From: a virus
Reading direction: 5' to 3' (one strand)
DNA: 54,938 bases
IMG/VR virus record: IMGVR_UViG_3300042691_027774
Coordinates: 1 to 54,938 of that record
Made by a program: the position numbers and the translations under genes. Below are positions 26,301 through 33,906 of the stretch, piece after piece (position 1 is the first letter of the stretch; every line of letters starts with the position of its first letter). The notes beneath the pieces are model-generated. The model did no database searches and was not told where the DNA came from. It saw only the letters and a program-made list of their open reading frames with translations.

Positions 26301-26763
26301 AACTATCACGCTAACAGGAAACAAGACCGACATTGTGAAGGCGACCACGCCAAACATCACTGTCACGGTCGATGGCGTTTCTGCTACGATAAGTTCAATT
26401 GCCGCGACCGCATCGGGGGCAAAGATCACACTCCAAGCGGTAGCCGACATCACAAAGCCAATCGTTGTCACCTGGGACGGTTCAGCGTTCATTCAGGGCG
26501 AAGTTCCTGTACCAGCAGGAAGCATCACCGTCACCCCCGTTGGCGACTACTACACCATTGTCCGCGTTCTGAACAACACCGGAAGCCAAGGGTTTTCCTT
26601 TGGTTCTTACGTCATGCTGGACAAAACGGAAACGTCGGTTACAGATGACAAAGCGGTTTCCAAGGTGTGCTATCGAATCATCGGGCCTGCGTCGCAAGCG
26701 GTGCCGCATAACCACGCGGGTCTCGGTACGACAGGCCAGGGCAAGGTTCAATACCTGCTATGA
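23323..26763 (+). CDS. Large tail-tip / baseplate-hub-like protein
   Basis: The protein is 1146 residues from the ATG overlapping the previous stop. The order and size fit the central tip protein of a siphovirus tail. There is a domain-rich N-terminal half, a middle with FTRAFRPN-like and WTRNDYDAAHAYAMRL segments, and a Gly-rich hinge (KPGGGGGGTGL) near residue 870. A C-terminal beta domain follows, ending with HNHAGLGTTGQGKVQYL. Several Cys-Gly pairs are present around residues 350-450. No enzymatic motif is evident. Confidence 0.6.
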   Translation: MATPDASTLNGWVSGNEKLIDVWRLTGTWENPVWKDAGLIPDGPPVTQLGSMGTALFKMLRKARVEVDPADPTHTIEGSEFSFEVDSPLNAGDFICVTTGIIDPTLMTQSDIVWSGTVTSVSRTEDLFDDAPGTVTAMELGACLDDKSPGGWAFIGDRTQSPVPVALNETAGTWNLPPLAYGTDLAMTKSQPNLILHPDQTKYAGVKIFYSDMLDIAAAGTLLRGTKADLIRHVFAFGRPAAWPEIRLVLAPGTTDIIDSLDRNVEVVDPNGLTFRGLLDIVFPRAGGLAWIVTIEKEGILDPIKWRVIVVRTDAAETTLTVNITAPVISLRSQDTTPAYDAVEVVGAPIVCCGTIPFRQATSGETQYDFVMGTKGWTAEAETKFVKAELSIFTDLANNAPLYDEALTTFRSQGSMSRVYRAFRPNLFSGTLWCGDCSSIGVSGRTGSRPEYVENPDLRSPLFPTVNFRLGNTPTLWAPPSLEGKTTTVGIFSEEGKAFSHPSPVVLRMLPWIPVKVGAISGLEYQQVTAEQLMKPQLHYYDGAHTAEDLTLAVGVDGLERAGVGMSPDTVTESVILSTSPPDFFAFNKDNVRVNDQGNYRTYIDSEPTPANAYSWESMLLTVAYPHQQRLRVLFYRDGRTNPDANGEDWIDYGWMPPALRAEGEKNNNIIRKLVIQEDRLQAWYVAPGTILTKRYNQEDGGPSISDSPFTTTPHGVHTWTRNDYDAAHAYAMRLARRYFKDQASYSIELPRPEQPLEVNGGLTQVLPGMWIGDLVLKDPDSATGRNKTISALVESVSRDFATGRMLIKTAAPMSPVFYNNGTISPSLGGPVSPSLGGTMAQAVGKLQSAVRDMQTNQASAAPVVPFVSKPGGGGGGTGLIMARILGGNAAVLTGSDDPLGRLFVHSVPYSNPNGVLFETPSVDDWVNYQDLDSTFVIGGSKIPLQPSGIGFAQIVRPYALGSAKWSNNDTWVVLSSTGGPAMNVANVNPDKKTITLTGNKTDIVKATTPNITVTVDGVSATISSIAATASGAKITLQAVADITKPIVVTWDGSAFIQGEVPVPAGSITVTPVGDYYTIVRVLNNTGSQGFSFGSYVMLDKTETSVTDDKAVSKVCYRIIGPASQAVPHNHAGLGTTGQGKVQYLL

Positions 26764-28859
26764 CCGATATATACCTTAAATATTTACAGTACATGTCCCC
26801 AGCGGCATTGATGCACTGGTCAGGTTTTTTTACGTCCTTAGCCACTGAGGATGAATTAGAGCAGGAGCGGGATGCCATTGTCACAAAAATACTCGAAGAC
26901 AGACAATCATATCCTGAGTATTTTACTGCCAGAATTAAATATCAAGAGGTCGGGCATTCAAGCAATCCGTATTGCTTTCTGGGCATTCAGCAAGAATACT
27001 CCACAGAAAACTATGGAACAATCTCTCAGGAAACGTATCAGAGTTTTAAGCAGACGGACAAAATCACCGCAGGGGTAGCGTTGCGCCCTACTACAGGCCT
27101 CAACCCATACGGTGTTCGTGGGATGTTTTCAAACAGGTCGGACCAGACGCATGTTGGTCTTAGATCCGGGTTCCAGTTCGAGAATGTTGGGCTGATCTTT
27201 CTCGAATCCGAGCCATCGAAGCGGCTCACTCACACGCATTTCACCGAGCCAAACGAGGACAGGCCATCCCCGTGGAACGTAAATTGGTACTCGACAGAAA
27301 TTGAAAGTGGAATTAAGTCTGGCGGGATGAATTTTTCTGGAAAAATTGATAGTAAATTATTCAAAGAAGGCAATAGGTATGACCTGCCGCGAGAAATCCT
27401 CGACGACACAATGTCAGGGAACATTTCATATCCAGCAAACTGGGAAGTTTTTTTCCGAGATGTATCCACGGCATGGCTAGGAATAGTCGAAAACGACATG
27501 GTTGGGTCTAGGCTCGACTTGAGAAAAGAATTATCAGCGGTTGACTACGAAGCCATCTTAGGCCGCCCTGAAACCTTTTTCACAACTCACGGGATTTTAT
27601 TTTTCGGTGGCATTGAGTTTGCAAAGGCGGTGGACGCGCAGTCCCAAACTTTTGATTTTTATCAAGACTTAGATTTTTCACAGGTTCCTAGTCGTACACT
27701 ATATAACAGAAAGATAAACGGAGAAAAGGTAGTTGTATCTGAGTTCAACAATGGCTCAGGTGGCAAAGGAATAGTCTCGGGAGAGTGGCACGAGCGAATG
27801 AATCTTGGCCTCGTGAACTCTCATTTTATTTGGCAAGAAATCACACCTGACTACTATACGACATTCTATTCACCACGCGATTCTCAAGACTACAGGGAGC
27901 GTACTGTCATCTCTCCAGTCGGTGTCCCGTCGAATGGGATTCTTTGTCAGATCGTCAGGAAATACCCATGGGTGAAGGTTGTCGCGTACCCATATTCTCT
28001 ACAGACAGGTGAAAGTTTTTACTACACAGAAGCCCCAGTGTATTTTAGCAACACGGTACGTTTGAATGAACAGTTTTCATGGACCAGCATGTATGCGCCT
28101 GACTTTACCCAAGTCGCGGACCCTGTCTATTTGATCCGCGTAACTCCAAAATACAAAATATTTGAACGACTCGGCGGCACCCAGTGGCACACTGACAAAG
28201 GTCCAATGCCTATTAGTATAACTACATCTCCAGGAATAGAGCAACCGAAAGGCGCCACTCGTGCAATGGTTTTCGACATCGGCTGGGAGGGTAACATTCT
28301 TCCGCCGTTTGAAGACTATACGTCCGTGAAACTGAGTACATCTAAATCACAAAACGGGCCGACTGCGACAATCAATCAGCACGGAGCAATCGCTTTCAAT
28401 TTTGGGTCAAACGCGGAATATGTGGTTGACATTCTTGAAGTCGATGATGGCGAAAAGAAACAAAGATTCCCGCTGTATAGAAGACCAGCAAAGATGTTAG
28501 CGAGTCCGACGTTCCAAATGGACAGTTTGGCAGCATTTGATAGATACGGGGCATGTCGCACTTCTGCCGTGTCAATAACGGGCCGCACCGTGTCTGTAGA
28601 TTTGCCCCAGGGATACAAGGTATTTGTTTCCAAGGTGGGAAGAACCAACTCCGCAGCAGACGGCACCTTCGTTACGTTCGATGCTAACTCGACAACAGTT
28701 TCATCCGAGGGTAGATTCGAGCCAAGTTCATCACTTGTATCGAAGTTTGCTGAAGAGTGCTTCGGCGGCATCATACCAGACCGATACACCGGAACCGTTT
28801 ATGTCCAGGTGGTTGACACTTACTACAGTGAAATGCAGCAGATAACGGTCAACCTCTAA
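26760..28859 (+). CDS. Putative receptor-binding or terminal tail protein
   Basis: The 699-residue protein is coupled to the tip gene by ATGA at 26760-26763. It is rich in Tyr, Phe and Asn, and its codons are more AT-rich than the genes before it. It has no recognisable domain. Being last in the tail module and compositionally distinct, it is a candidate for host recognition, which is inference. Confidence 0.55.
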   Translation: MTDIYLKYLQYMSPAALMHWSGFFTSLATEDELEQERDAIVTKILEDRQSYPEYFTARIKYQEVGHSSNPYCFLGIQQEYSTENYGTISQETYQSFKQTDKITAGVALRPTTGLNPYGVRGMFSNRSDQTHVGLRSGFQFENVGLIFLESEPSKRLTHTHFTEPNEDRPSPWNVNWYSTEIESGIKSGGMNFSGKIDSKLFKEGNRYDLPREILDDTMSGNISYPANWEVFFRDVSTAWLGIVENDMVGSRLDLRKELSAVDYEAILGRPETFFTTHGILFFGGIEFAKAVDAQSQTFDFYQDLDFSQVPSRTLYNRKINGEKVVVSEFNNGSGGKGIVSGEWHERMNLGLVNSHFIWQEITPDYYTTFYSPRDSQDYRERTVISPVGVPSNGILCQIVRKYPWVKVVAYPYSLQTGESFYYTEAPVYFSNTVRLNEQFSWTSMYAPDFTQVADPVYLIRVTPKYKIFERLGGTQWHTDKGPMPISITTSPGIEQPKGATRAMVFDIGWEGNILPPFEDYTSVKLSTSKSQNGPTATINQHGAIAFNFGSNAEYVVDILEVDDGEKKQRFPLYRRPAKMLASPTFQMDSLAAFDRYGACRTSAVSITGRTVSVDLPQGYKVFVSKVGRTNSAADGTFVTFDANSTTVSSEGRFEPSSSLVSKFAEECFGGIIPDRYTGTVYVQVVDTYYSEMQQITVNL

Positions 28860-28862
28860 CCC

Positions 28863-29177
28863 TCACGCTGTAGGCGCGTTCCGCAAGAGCCCCCGGCCAA
28901 CGCTCGCAACCTTCTTCTCCCCCAGCGCCAACAGAATCAAGATGACAGGCGGGCACGCGAGAGTAACCCAGAACCAAAGGACCTCGTTGCGCCCCCTGGC
29001 ACAGGCGATAATCTTGGCGCAGATGGCGGGCGTAATCATCAGCGCCAACACCTGCAAGACCAGGTACAGCGCCCAGATCGCTTGGAAAAGCATGACGCCG
29101 TTTTGGTGCTCCGTTGCACGACGAATGGCGTCCAGGGTTTCAGGATCTAGCGCGGGGCGGCTATCGTAAGCAGACAT
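28863..29177 (-). CDS. Two-pass membrane protein, holin candidate
   Basis: The 104-residue protein has hydrophobic segments at about residues 29-52 (MLFQAIWALYLVLQVLALMI) and 68-86 (LWFWVTLACPPVILILLAL) and a charged N-terminus. It is the last gene of the - strand arm, and its stop lies 3 bases from the stop of the convergent + strand gene. Size and topology fit a class II holin, but no lysin gene is nearby. Confidence 0.55.
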   Translation of the reverse strand: MSAYDSRPALDPETLDAIRRATEHQNGVMLFQAIWALYLVLQVLALMITPAICAKIIACARGRNEVLWFWVTLACPPVILILLALGEKKVASVGRGLLRNAPTA

Positions 29178-29207
29178 AAAAGGCTCCTTTTCTTTTGAGG
29201 GGAATCC

Positions 29208-29561
29208 TCAGATTCCTCGTTTTGAGTGCGGCGTTTCCGCGCCGCAGTGTTGGACGATGAGAACGATGCCGTATTTTGTCAGCCATGCCTGGCAGTTGTC
29301 GCAGGCGGCGCTGTGCCCGTAGAGAAACAAGCGAGGGGGGCACTCGCGCCGCCGCTTGAGATCAACCTTGGCGGCCAGGGCGGCTTTGATTGCGGCGACT
29401 TCAGCGTGGTCGTTTTGCCCACAGATGCTCTTGCAAGCATCGTACCCTTCCCCTTGGCTGCGTGGGCACACACGCTGCGGGCACTCGCAGGCGTTCTCGC
29501 CGACAAAGTGCTTATCGTCAACGACGAGAACGGCTGTGACTTTTCGTTTTGCGCAGGTCAT
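29208..29561 (-). CDS. dCMP/cytidine-deaminase-like enzyme
   Basis: The 117-residue protein has the zinc-deaminase signature: NDHAEVAA (HAE, with catalytic Glu) at about residue 51 and CDNC near residue 86 in place of the usual PCxxC. Several extra Cys residues near the N-terminus (ACECPQRVCPR, CKSIC) resemble the second zinc site of deoxycytidylate deaminases. It would convert dCMP to dUMP in nucleotide metabolism. ATGA coupling joins it to the gene upstream. Confidence 0.75.
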   Translation of the reverse strand: MTCAKRKVTAVLVVDDKHFVGENACECPQRVCPRSQGEGYDACKSICGQNDHAEVAAIKAALAAKVDLKRRRECPPRLFLYGHSAACDNCQAWLTKYGIVLIVQHCGAETPHSKRGI

Positions 29562-29905
29562 GGTTTCTCCTCTGCGTCAACCCACTCTTCTCCGACAGTG
29601 GACCAGAACTCTCCAGTAGATAGAGAACCCAGGTGGTCTTTGGCCTGTGGGTGGTCAAGCAGGCGTTTGACCTTTCCGCTCGGGCCAACGACGGAACACT
29701 GTTCTGCTGGGAACTCATCGAGAACGTATGGGTTCCTGGCGCAGATCGTCAAGGGCGGGAGCCCAGCGCCAGCCTCTCGCATCGCTTCGACTGCTTCTTT
29801 CATATCAGAAGGGTGGAGCCAATCGAGCGGAGCGAAAACCGTTTGACTGCGGAAGCGTCCGGCCTTTACGATGATTTCGCGTTTTGGTTTTTCAGTCGTG
29901 TCCAT
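29558..29905 (-). CDS. Protein of unknown function
   Basis: The 115-residue protein uses ATG 29905, preceded by AAAAGGACACCGC. It contains REIIVKAGRFRSQTVFAPLDW and a Pro-rich middle (GLPPLTICARNPYVLDEFPA). It overlaps the downstream deaminase gene by ATGA. No domain was recognised. Confidence 0.55.
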   Translation of the reverse strand: MDTTEKPKREIIVKAGRFRSQTVFAPLDWLHPSDMKEAVEAMREAGAGLPPLTICARNPYVLDEFPAEQCSVVGPSGKVKRLLDHPQAKDHLGSLSTGEFWSTVGEEWVDAEEKP

Positions 29906-29964
29906 GCGGTGTCCTTTTGGTGTGCGGTTGTTCTGCCGGTTCCGCACAGCCGGCGGGCCAAGAG

Positions 29965-30063
29965 CTATTTCTTGGCGGCACCCTTCTTGGCGGGGGCTGC
30001 GCAGGATTTCTTGCCTTTAGCAGCGGGTTTGGCGGGGGTCTTTGCTTGGGGCTTGGTAGCCAT
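29965..30063 (-). CDS. Very small Lys/Ala/Pro-rich (histone H1-like) peptide
   Basis: The 32-codon gene starts at ATG 30063 after AAAGGGAACACC and encodes a peptide made almost entirely of Lys, Ala and Pro (MATKPQAKTPAKPAAKGKKS, then further AKK repeats). The composition matches the C-terminal tails of histone H1 and bacterial Hc1/AlgP-type DNA-binding tails. Non-specific DNA or nucleoid binding is the likely role, by inference. The strong ribosome binding site, clean stop and fit between neighbours argue that it is real. Confidence 0.7.
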   Translation of the reverse strand: MATKPQAKTPAKPAAKGKKSCAAPAKKGAAKK

Positions 30064-30131
30064 GGTGTTCCCTTTCTAGGAAACGGGGTTTTCTACTGCA
30101 CGACCGCACACGCAGCCGAGCGGAGAGGGGA

Positions 30132-30629
30132 TCAATTCAGTTCTGGGTTAGCTTTGGTTTCCACAGGAAACCCACCGATCCAAGCGCCATCCTTGGAAAA
30201 GTTCGGATCCGACGGAAACTGAAGATTGAGGTTGCCGTCAGTGAGGAAGCCAGATGTGGCAAACGTCTTTGCGTCCGCCCACAGCGTGCCTTTGGAAATG
30301 GACACAAAGCATGTGCTCAGGACGATGTCAGGAATGCCAGAACACAGACTCGTCAGAACCGCTTTTACCAGCGCATCTTTCTGATCCTCTGGCGCCTTTT
30401 CGCACAAGTGGACGAACACAAAGGTGCCAATGGCGGAAGGCACCCAAGCGGGATCTTCGATTTCGAGGACATCCAGCATTTCGTCGATGGCCGCTTGCAT
30501 TTCTCTGTGGGCATTGCGTGGATATGCGTCAATCATCCGCTTGATGTCCAAGAAGGTGCAGGGTTCGCCAACGTTGATCTTGCCGTTGACGAGACAGATC
30601 GTTTGCGTGGGGATTTTGATTTCGTTCAC
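30132..30629 (-). CDS. Protein of unknown function
   Basis: The 165-residue acidic protein starts at GTG 30629, inside a GTGA overlap with the upstream gene. It has a helical N-terminal half (CTFLDIKRMIDAYPRNAHRE, EMLDVLEIED) and a beta-rich C-terminal half. No recognised family. Confidence 0.55.
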   Translation of the reverse strand: MNEIKIPTQTICLVNGKINVGEPCTFLDIKRMIDAYPRNAHREMQAAIDEMLDVLEIEDPAWVPSAIGTFVFVHLCEKAPEDQKDALVKAVLTSLCSGIPDIVLSTCFVSISKGTLWADAKTFATSGFLTDGNLNLQFPSDPNFSKDGAWIGGFPVETKANPELN

Positions 30630-30802
30630 TTTTTGCCCCTTGGCTCATGGTGCAAGCACCCGCTGACTGGTTCCATGGAGATGTTTTTGTAGCTGTGAAT
30701 GCTCTTTGGGAAAAGTGCCTGCAAGCGTTTCCATTGGTCGTCAGGAAATTTGCAACGGGCGTTCTTTGCGTCATATTTTTTGCAGGTTTTGCATGTGGTC
30801 AT
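30626..30802 (-). CDS. Small Cys-rich protein
   Basis: The 58-residue protein has ATG 30802 preceded by AAAGGGAAACCCAA. Cys residues in TCKTCKKYDAKNARC and a later GCLHHEP could bind zinc. Many phage proteins of this type are host-takeover or DNA-associated factors; none is identified. Confidence 0.6.
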   Translation of the reverse strand: MTTCKTCKKYDAKNARCKFPDDQWKRLQALFPKSIHSYKNISMEPVSGCLHHEPRGKK

Positions 30803-31095
30803 TTGGGTTTCCCTTTCTTCTCCCACGCCTCGCTGATAAGGCGGAAAGGAACATGGTAGAAATGTGCTTGATCTTTGCACCGACTGTCCAGCCACAGGCC
30901 CGGCTCGAACCCTTTCGTATCAACAACGTATTCTTCTTTTTTCCTTCGCCGCAGTCCAGCGATAAATGTTTCGTGGAATCCGTCGCCGCCAAAACGGTAA
31001 CACTCGCACTGCTTTTCGAGCAGGTTTATCATGACAGAAGTGATGCCAGACTTGTGCTTGGTGACGAATGCGCTCGTGATGATTTTCGGTTTCAT
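30799..31095 (-). CDS. Protein of unknown function
   Basis: The 98-residue basic protein starts at ATG 31095 after AAAGGAAACCAA, the ribosome binding site repeated before most genes of this operon. It contains YRFGGDGFHETFIAGLRRRK. It overlaps the next gene by ATGA. No domain was recognised. Confidence 0.55.
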   Translation of the reverse strand: MKPKIITSAFVTKHKSGITSVMINLLEKQCECYRFGGDGFHETFIAGLRRRKKEEYVVDTKGFEPGLWLDSRCKDQAHFYHVPFRLISEAWEKKGKPK

Positions 31096-31289
31096 TTGGT
31101 TTCCTTTGTCGGTGCCGCCTCGATCATGTTTGTGCCGTTCCACACAAAACGCACACACCCTAAAATCTTTCCGCACTTTCGGCACTTGTGCGTTTGTTCA
31201 AACTCCGTGACTATCTCCGCAGCGATGTGCGGAGTCCATTTGTCCGTTTGCACACTGGCGTGCAGACCTATCGCACACAGGATATTCAT
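31092..31289 (-). CDS. Small zinc-finger-like protein
   Basis: The 65-residue protein has HKCRKCGKILGC in its second half, a compact Cys cluster, followed by a Trp-containing strand (VRFVWNG). ATGA overlaps join it to both neighbours. Confidence 0.55.
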   Translation of the reverse strand: MNILCAIGLHASVQTDKWTPHIAAEIVTEFEQTHKCRKCGKILGCVRFVWNGTNMIEAAPTKETK

Positions 31290-31483
31290 TTGGTTCCCTT
31301 TGCCTCGTCACTGTCGGACGCGCTGGCCTCCGCAGACAGGGATCGCAGCAGGCTCCATTCGTCTTCTGTGAAAGCGTCGTCGTTATAGTGGCTGCCAGAG
31401 ACGATGCAGTCAATCCCTTCGCAGACCTGGACATGACGGATGTATCGGACAAGAAGACTTCGGTACTCAGCGGAGTCTAGCAT
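31286..31483 (-). CDS. Small acidic protein of unknown function
   Basis: The 65-residue protein begins MLDSAEYRSLLVRYIRHVQV and has an acidic C-terminus. AAAGGAAACCAA lies before the ATG. It overlaps the gene downstream and is coupled by a short overlap to the gene upstream. Confidence 0.5.
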   Translation of the reverse strand: MLDSAEYRSLLVRYIRHVQVCEGIDCIVSGSHYNDDAFTEDEWSLLRSLSAEASASDSDEAKGTK

Positions 31484-31989
31484 TTGGTTTCCTTTGGTAA
31501 ATCGCTAACGGGAATGTGTTCCGCTTTTGCCCAACGGAGAATGTTGCCCTCGTCAGCGATAAATCCCTCTCCGCTGGACCAAAAACGAAAAATGTCAACC
31601 CACATCTTTTTGGCGTTGATGACTTTCCCCAAGTGCGGGCCATCCTCGCCCTTGTCGTTTGCGAGCCACACAGCGACCATTTCGCCGTCAGCAGGATCTT
31701 CAAAATCAGAGTTTATGTCGAACACCGGGCCTACGATGCGCCAGTCAGGGGCCAAGACGCTGGCGCTTAGCTCTTTGACTGGCCAGCCTTCTCCATTGTT
31801 TTGCCGAACAAGCAGGTATTGCACCCGTCCGACAACATCGCGAGGAAACCCTACGTCCATAAATTCTTCAAAACTGGACCAACACATGGCTCCGTGCGGA
31901 TCCTTTAGGAACGCACCGGCGGCAGGATCCCACACGGAAAAAGCAAAATCAGAAAGTACGACTTTGCGCATGTCAACGATGGTAAGCAT
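31477..31989 (-). CDS. Protein of unknown function
   Basis: The 170-residue protein starts at ATG 31989, preceded by AAAGGAAATCAA. It has repeated aromatic segments (FAFSVWDPAAGAF, VDIFRFWSSGEGF) and a central GEMVAVWLANDKGEDG strand. No family was recognised. Confidence 0.55.
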   Translation of the reverse strand: MLTIVDMRKVVLSDFAFSVWDPAAGAFLKDPHGAMCWSSFEEFMDVGFPRDVVGRVQYLLVRQNNGEGWPVKELSASVLAPDWRIVGPVFDINSDFEDPADGEMVAVWLANDKGEDGPHLGKVINAKKMWVDIFRFWSSGEGFIADEGNILRWAKAEHIPVSDLPKETKC

Positions 31990-32015
31990 TTGATTTCCTT
32001 TGGTCAAATGGTAAT

Positions 32016-32549
32016 TCAGCAGTGAGCATACGCTTTGCCAGCAGCACGGTCCCCATACCGCATAGCGTACTCGGCGAGTTCCGCGCATTCCGCTTTGTTA
32101 TCGTCCAGGTGCCGCTTGGTCCGTAGGTCAACGCCAGGCCAACGGCGCAGAGCGTAGGCGATTGACGCCTTCTTTCCCTCTTTGCCATCGTGCGGAAGCC
32201 CAGGCATAATCGCTTGCTTCCAATCGCAGGCTTTGACTTCAACGGGATGAATCTGCATCAAGCGGGGCAGATTCCAAACGCAATGGTACGATCCGCCGAA
32301 GTTGAAGGCTGATTGCCGCCCTTGCCTGAACGAGTTCAGAGATTCAAAGGCGGCGTACGGAACACAGAGGCCATCGCGGTCCAGTTGGAGCATTGTGCCC
32401 GAAAGGAGGTCAATCAACGCTGTTAGGTCGAGATGCTTCCCCACGTATGGCATCGGGTGGAAGATAGGGCGACCATTGCGAGGCAGGACGCAAGCGCAGC
32501 CCTCCATGCCAATGTCGAGTCCAATCGAGTACGGTGCAAGATCGGTCAT
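32016..32549 (-). CDS. RuvC-like Holliday junction resolvase
   Basis: The 177-residue protein has an RNase H-like fold signature. It opens SIGLDIGMEGCACVL (first catalytic Asp at residue 12), has an acidic residue in AAFESLNSF near residue 68, and ends with HLDDNKAECAELAEYAMR, where the paired Asp near the C-terminus completes the active site. VWNLPRLMQIHPVEVKACDW matches the RuvC/phage endonuclease 'G...P...V.P..WK' region. It would resolve branched DNA during replication and before packaging. Confidence 0.75.
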   Translation of the reverse strand: MTDLAPYSIGLDIGMEGCACVLPRNGRPIFHPMPYVGKHLDLTALIDLLSGTMLQLDRDGLCVPYAAFESLNSFRQGRQSAFNFGGSYHCVWNLPRLMQIHPVEVKACDWKQAIMPGLPHDGKEGKKASIAYALRRWPGVDLRTKRHLDDNKAECAELAEYAMRYGDRAAGKAYAHC

Positions 32550-32803
32550 TTGACTCCCATGCCGGCAAGTAAATGCAAGATGTCAGCGTACACTTTTGCC
32601 GCAGCAGCATTGTCCACGTCTGCGCCGCAATCGCAGCCTGTTAGGTTGTCGTTTGAACACCCACCTGGAGCCTTCGGGCAGGAGTACCATGGATCTTCAC
32701 ACACGCAGTGATCCCTCTTCGCTAGACAGAAAAGCTCATGGACGAGTCGGAGCACAGGGTCCGTCGAATGGCCCGGTGGCTGCGATGAAAGCTGGTCGGT
32801 CAT
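32546..32803 (-). CDS. Small Cys-rich protein
   Basis: The 85-residue protein has at least eight Cys residues in two clusters (FCLAKRDHCVCEDPWYSC and GGCSNDNLTGCDC), probably structural zinc. It overlaps the resolvase gene and the gene upstream by ATGA, which suggests a fixed stoichiometry. No family was recognised. Confidence 0.55.
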   Translation of the reverse strand: MTDQLSSQPPGHSTDPVLRLVHELFCLAKRDHCVCEDPWYSCPKAPGGCSNDNLTGCDCGADVDNAAAAKVYADILHLLAGMGVK

Positions 32804-33141
32804 TGCTTCACCCGCTCCAACGTCTCAATCAGTTGTTCCGGTGGCGGCGCAAATGCGCACTGAACGATTGCCCATTCCGCAACCTTAACCGCAGTGGCCA
32901 CCCCAACGGGGGTATGCTCTTTGACGAAGTGAGGTACAACGCCCAGCAAGAGTCTGCGATACGCAGTCACCGCGCCCGCACTGCCCCGATGTTCGTCCAA
33001 GAGTTTTCGGATCTGAGTGGCTTCGTCTTGTTCCCCGGCCTTCGCTTTTTGTGCGATGACTTGGAGAATAAGGGTTATCGCTCTGACATCGTCTCCGGCG
33101 TCAACGGCGGCGAGAAGTGCTGTTCGGTGGGAGGGTGACAT
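32800..33141 (-). CDS. Helical protein of unknown function
   Basis: The 113-residue protein starts at ATG 33141 after AGGAAACCAA. It is almost entirely alpha-helical (RTALLAAVDAGDDVRAITLI, EATQIRKLLDEHRG). It is the first gene downstream of cassette array 1. Confidence 0.5.
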   Translation of the reverse strand: MSPSHRTALLAAVDAGDDVRAITLILQVIAQKAKAGEQDEATQIRKLLDEHRGSAGAVTAYRRLLLGVVPHFVKEHTPVGVATAVKVAEWAIVQCAFAPPPEQLIETLERVKQ

Positions 33142-33164
33142 TTGGTTTCCTGTCGGGTGAAAAT

Positions 33165-33208
33165 GGGATAGATGGTGAATCATCTATTTCTTGTTTTACT
33201 GGTTATGC
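33165..33208 (-). repeat. Conserved downstream end of array 1
   Basis: This element matches 40521-40563 of array 2 over about 43 bases with a few changes. It includes the hairpin GGATAGATGG/CATCTATTTC and the word GTTTTNCNGGT. The outermost GGGATAGATGG is identical in the two arrays. It lies downstream of the last cassette gene in both loci and may be a decayed attC or the boundary of the insertion. Confidence 0.65.
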
Positions 33209-33549
33209 GGCTGTCCGTCTAACCCGGTTAGCATGGCTGGCCGCCTAACAAGACTGTTGGGCTGCAAATACGGCAAATACACAGGAATAATACGAAAGGT
33301 CCATTTTGTGTATTCAGCACCTTTATCGCGGGCAATGCTTTGCGAAAGATGCTCTCTGGCGGCGTCAATACTTGCAAAACCAATTCCGCAACCGCGACTC
33401 AATAAATCACCAGAGAATGGTTGACCAGGAAGACCGTAGGAAAATAATTCAGCAGCTACTCCAGCGCGTTTTGGCGGCTTAGATAAAATTACCCAAACAC
33501 ATGGATAAGTGTCTAGTTTGTTTTCGATTGACTCATGTGGGCCGTGCAT
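33196..33549 (-). CDS. Cassette gene A1, unknown function
   Basis: The protein is 117 residues from ATG 33549, which has AAAGGAAA at better spacing than the in-frame ATG at 33555. The body (PCVWVILSKPPKRAGVAAEL, then FASIDAAREHLSQSIARDKG) ends in a tail (LQPNSLVRRPAML and on) encoded by attC-like DNA, a common feature of integron cassette genes. The start lies 25 bases from the right-hand box of the 95-bp site. No family was recognised, and it is unrelated to gene A2 of array 2 except at the tail DNA. Confidence 0.65.
   Translation of the reverse strand: MHGPHESIENKLDTYPCVWVILSKPPKRAGVAAELFSYGLPGQPFSGDLLSRGCGIGFASIDAAREHLSQSIARDKGAEYTKWTFRIIPVYLPYLQPNSLVRRPAMLTGLDGQPHNQ
33217..33262 (-). repeat. 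Possible degenerate attC inside the end of gene A1
   Basis: On the - strand this reads GCCCAAC, then an inner GTTAG...CTAAC stem, then GTTAGAC 46 bases from the start, so both outer boxes fit RYYYAAC and GTTRRRY. It lies wholly within the coding end of A1. The corresponding part of array 2 (GACCAACAGT at about 40573-40582) retains only the left part. This site is weaker than the other four. Confidence 0.4.
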
Positions 33550-33574
33550 ATTCATTTTCCTTTGCTGTTTTATC

Positions 33575-33669
33575 GCCCAACAAGACGATTCAGCACGAGC
33601 GGGCGACTTGGTGTTTTCTATGCTTGACTGACGGGCAACGCGCCCGCCGTCTGATCTTTTGCGTTGGGC
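33575..33669 (-). repeat. attC-like site, long form, array 1
   Basis: On the - strand it starts GCCCAAC and ends GTTGGGC, perfect matches to RYYYAAC and GTTRRRY. The interior arms fold imperfectly (GCGGGCG and a GATCAG/CTGAATC region, with extrahelical bases). The stop of gene B1 lies 3 bases before it, and gene A1 starts 25 bases after. It differs from the array 2 counterpart (40870-40965) by about nine substitutions and one single-base indel. Confidence 0.7.
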
Positions 33670-33672
33670 GGA

Positions 33673-33906
33673 TCAAACTACCCGACGAATTGACAAAAAC
33701 GGCGCTTGTTTGTACGCCAGAACGGCGGATTTAATAGTTTTATGGGTAAAAGAAACATGGGGACCAATAACGTTTTGCGCGTACCCACAATTACACTCCC
33801 ATATTATAGTAGCACGACCTTCAAGTATTGCCGCACGCTTTACTCCTGAGTTTTTGATTTTTGCTCCAGCACGGATTAGTGCGTTTTCTAATTTGTTGTT
33901 GTTCAC
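33673..33906 (-). CDS. Cassette gene B1, unknown function
   Basis: The 77-residue protein starts at GTG 33906 after GAAAGGAAACACC; an in-frame TTG further upstream is less likely. It contains GVKRAAILEGRATIIWECNC and ends SIRRVV. The TGA stop is followed after TCC by the attC-like left box. Its sequence is AT-richer than flanking phage genes, as expected for an acquired cassette. No family was recognised. Confidence 0.6.
   Translation of the reverse strand: MNNNKLENALIRAGAKIKNSGVKRAAILEGRATIIWECNCGYAQNVIGPHVSFTHKTIKSAVLAYKQAPFLSIRRVV

Noticed and set aside
33203-33249. GC-rich hairpin at the end of gene A1 as a transcription terminator
   Set aside because: There is no U-tract on either strand, and it overlaps attC-like boxes and coding sequence.
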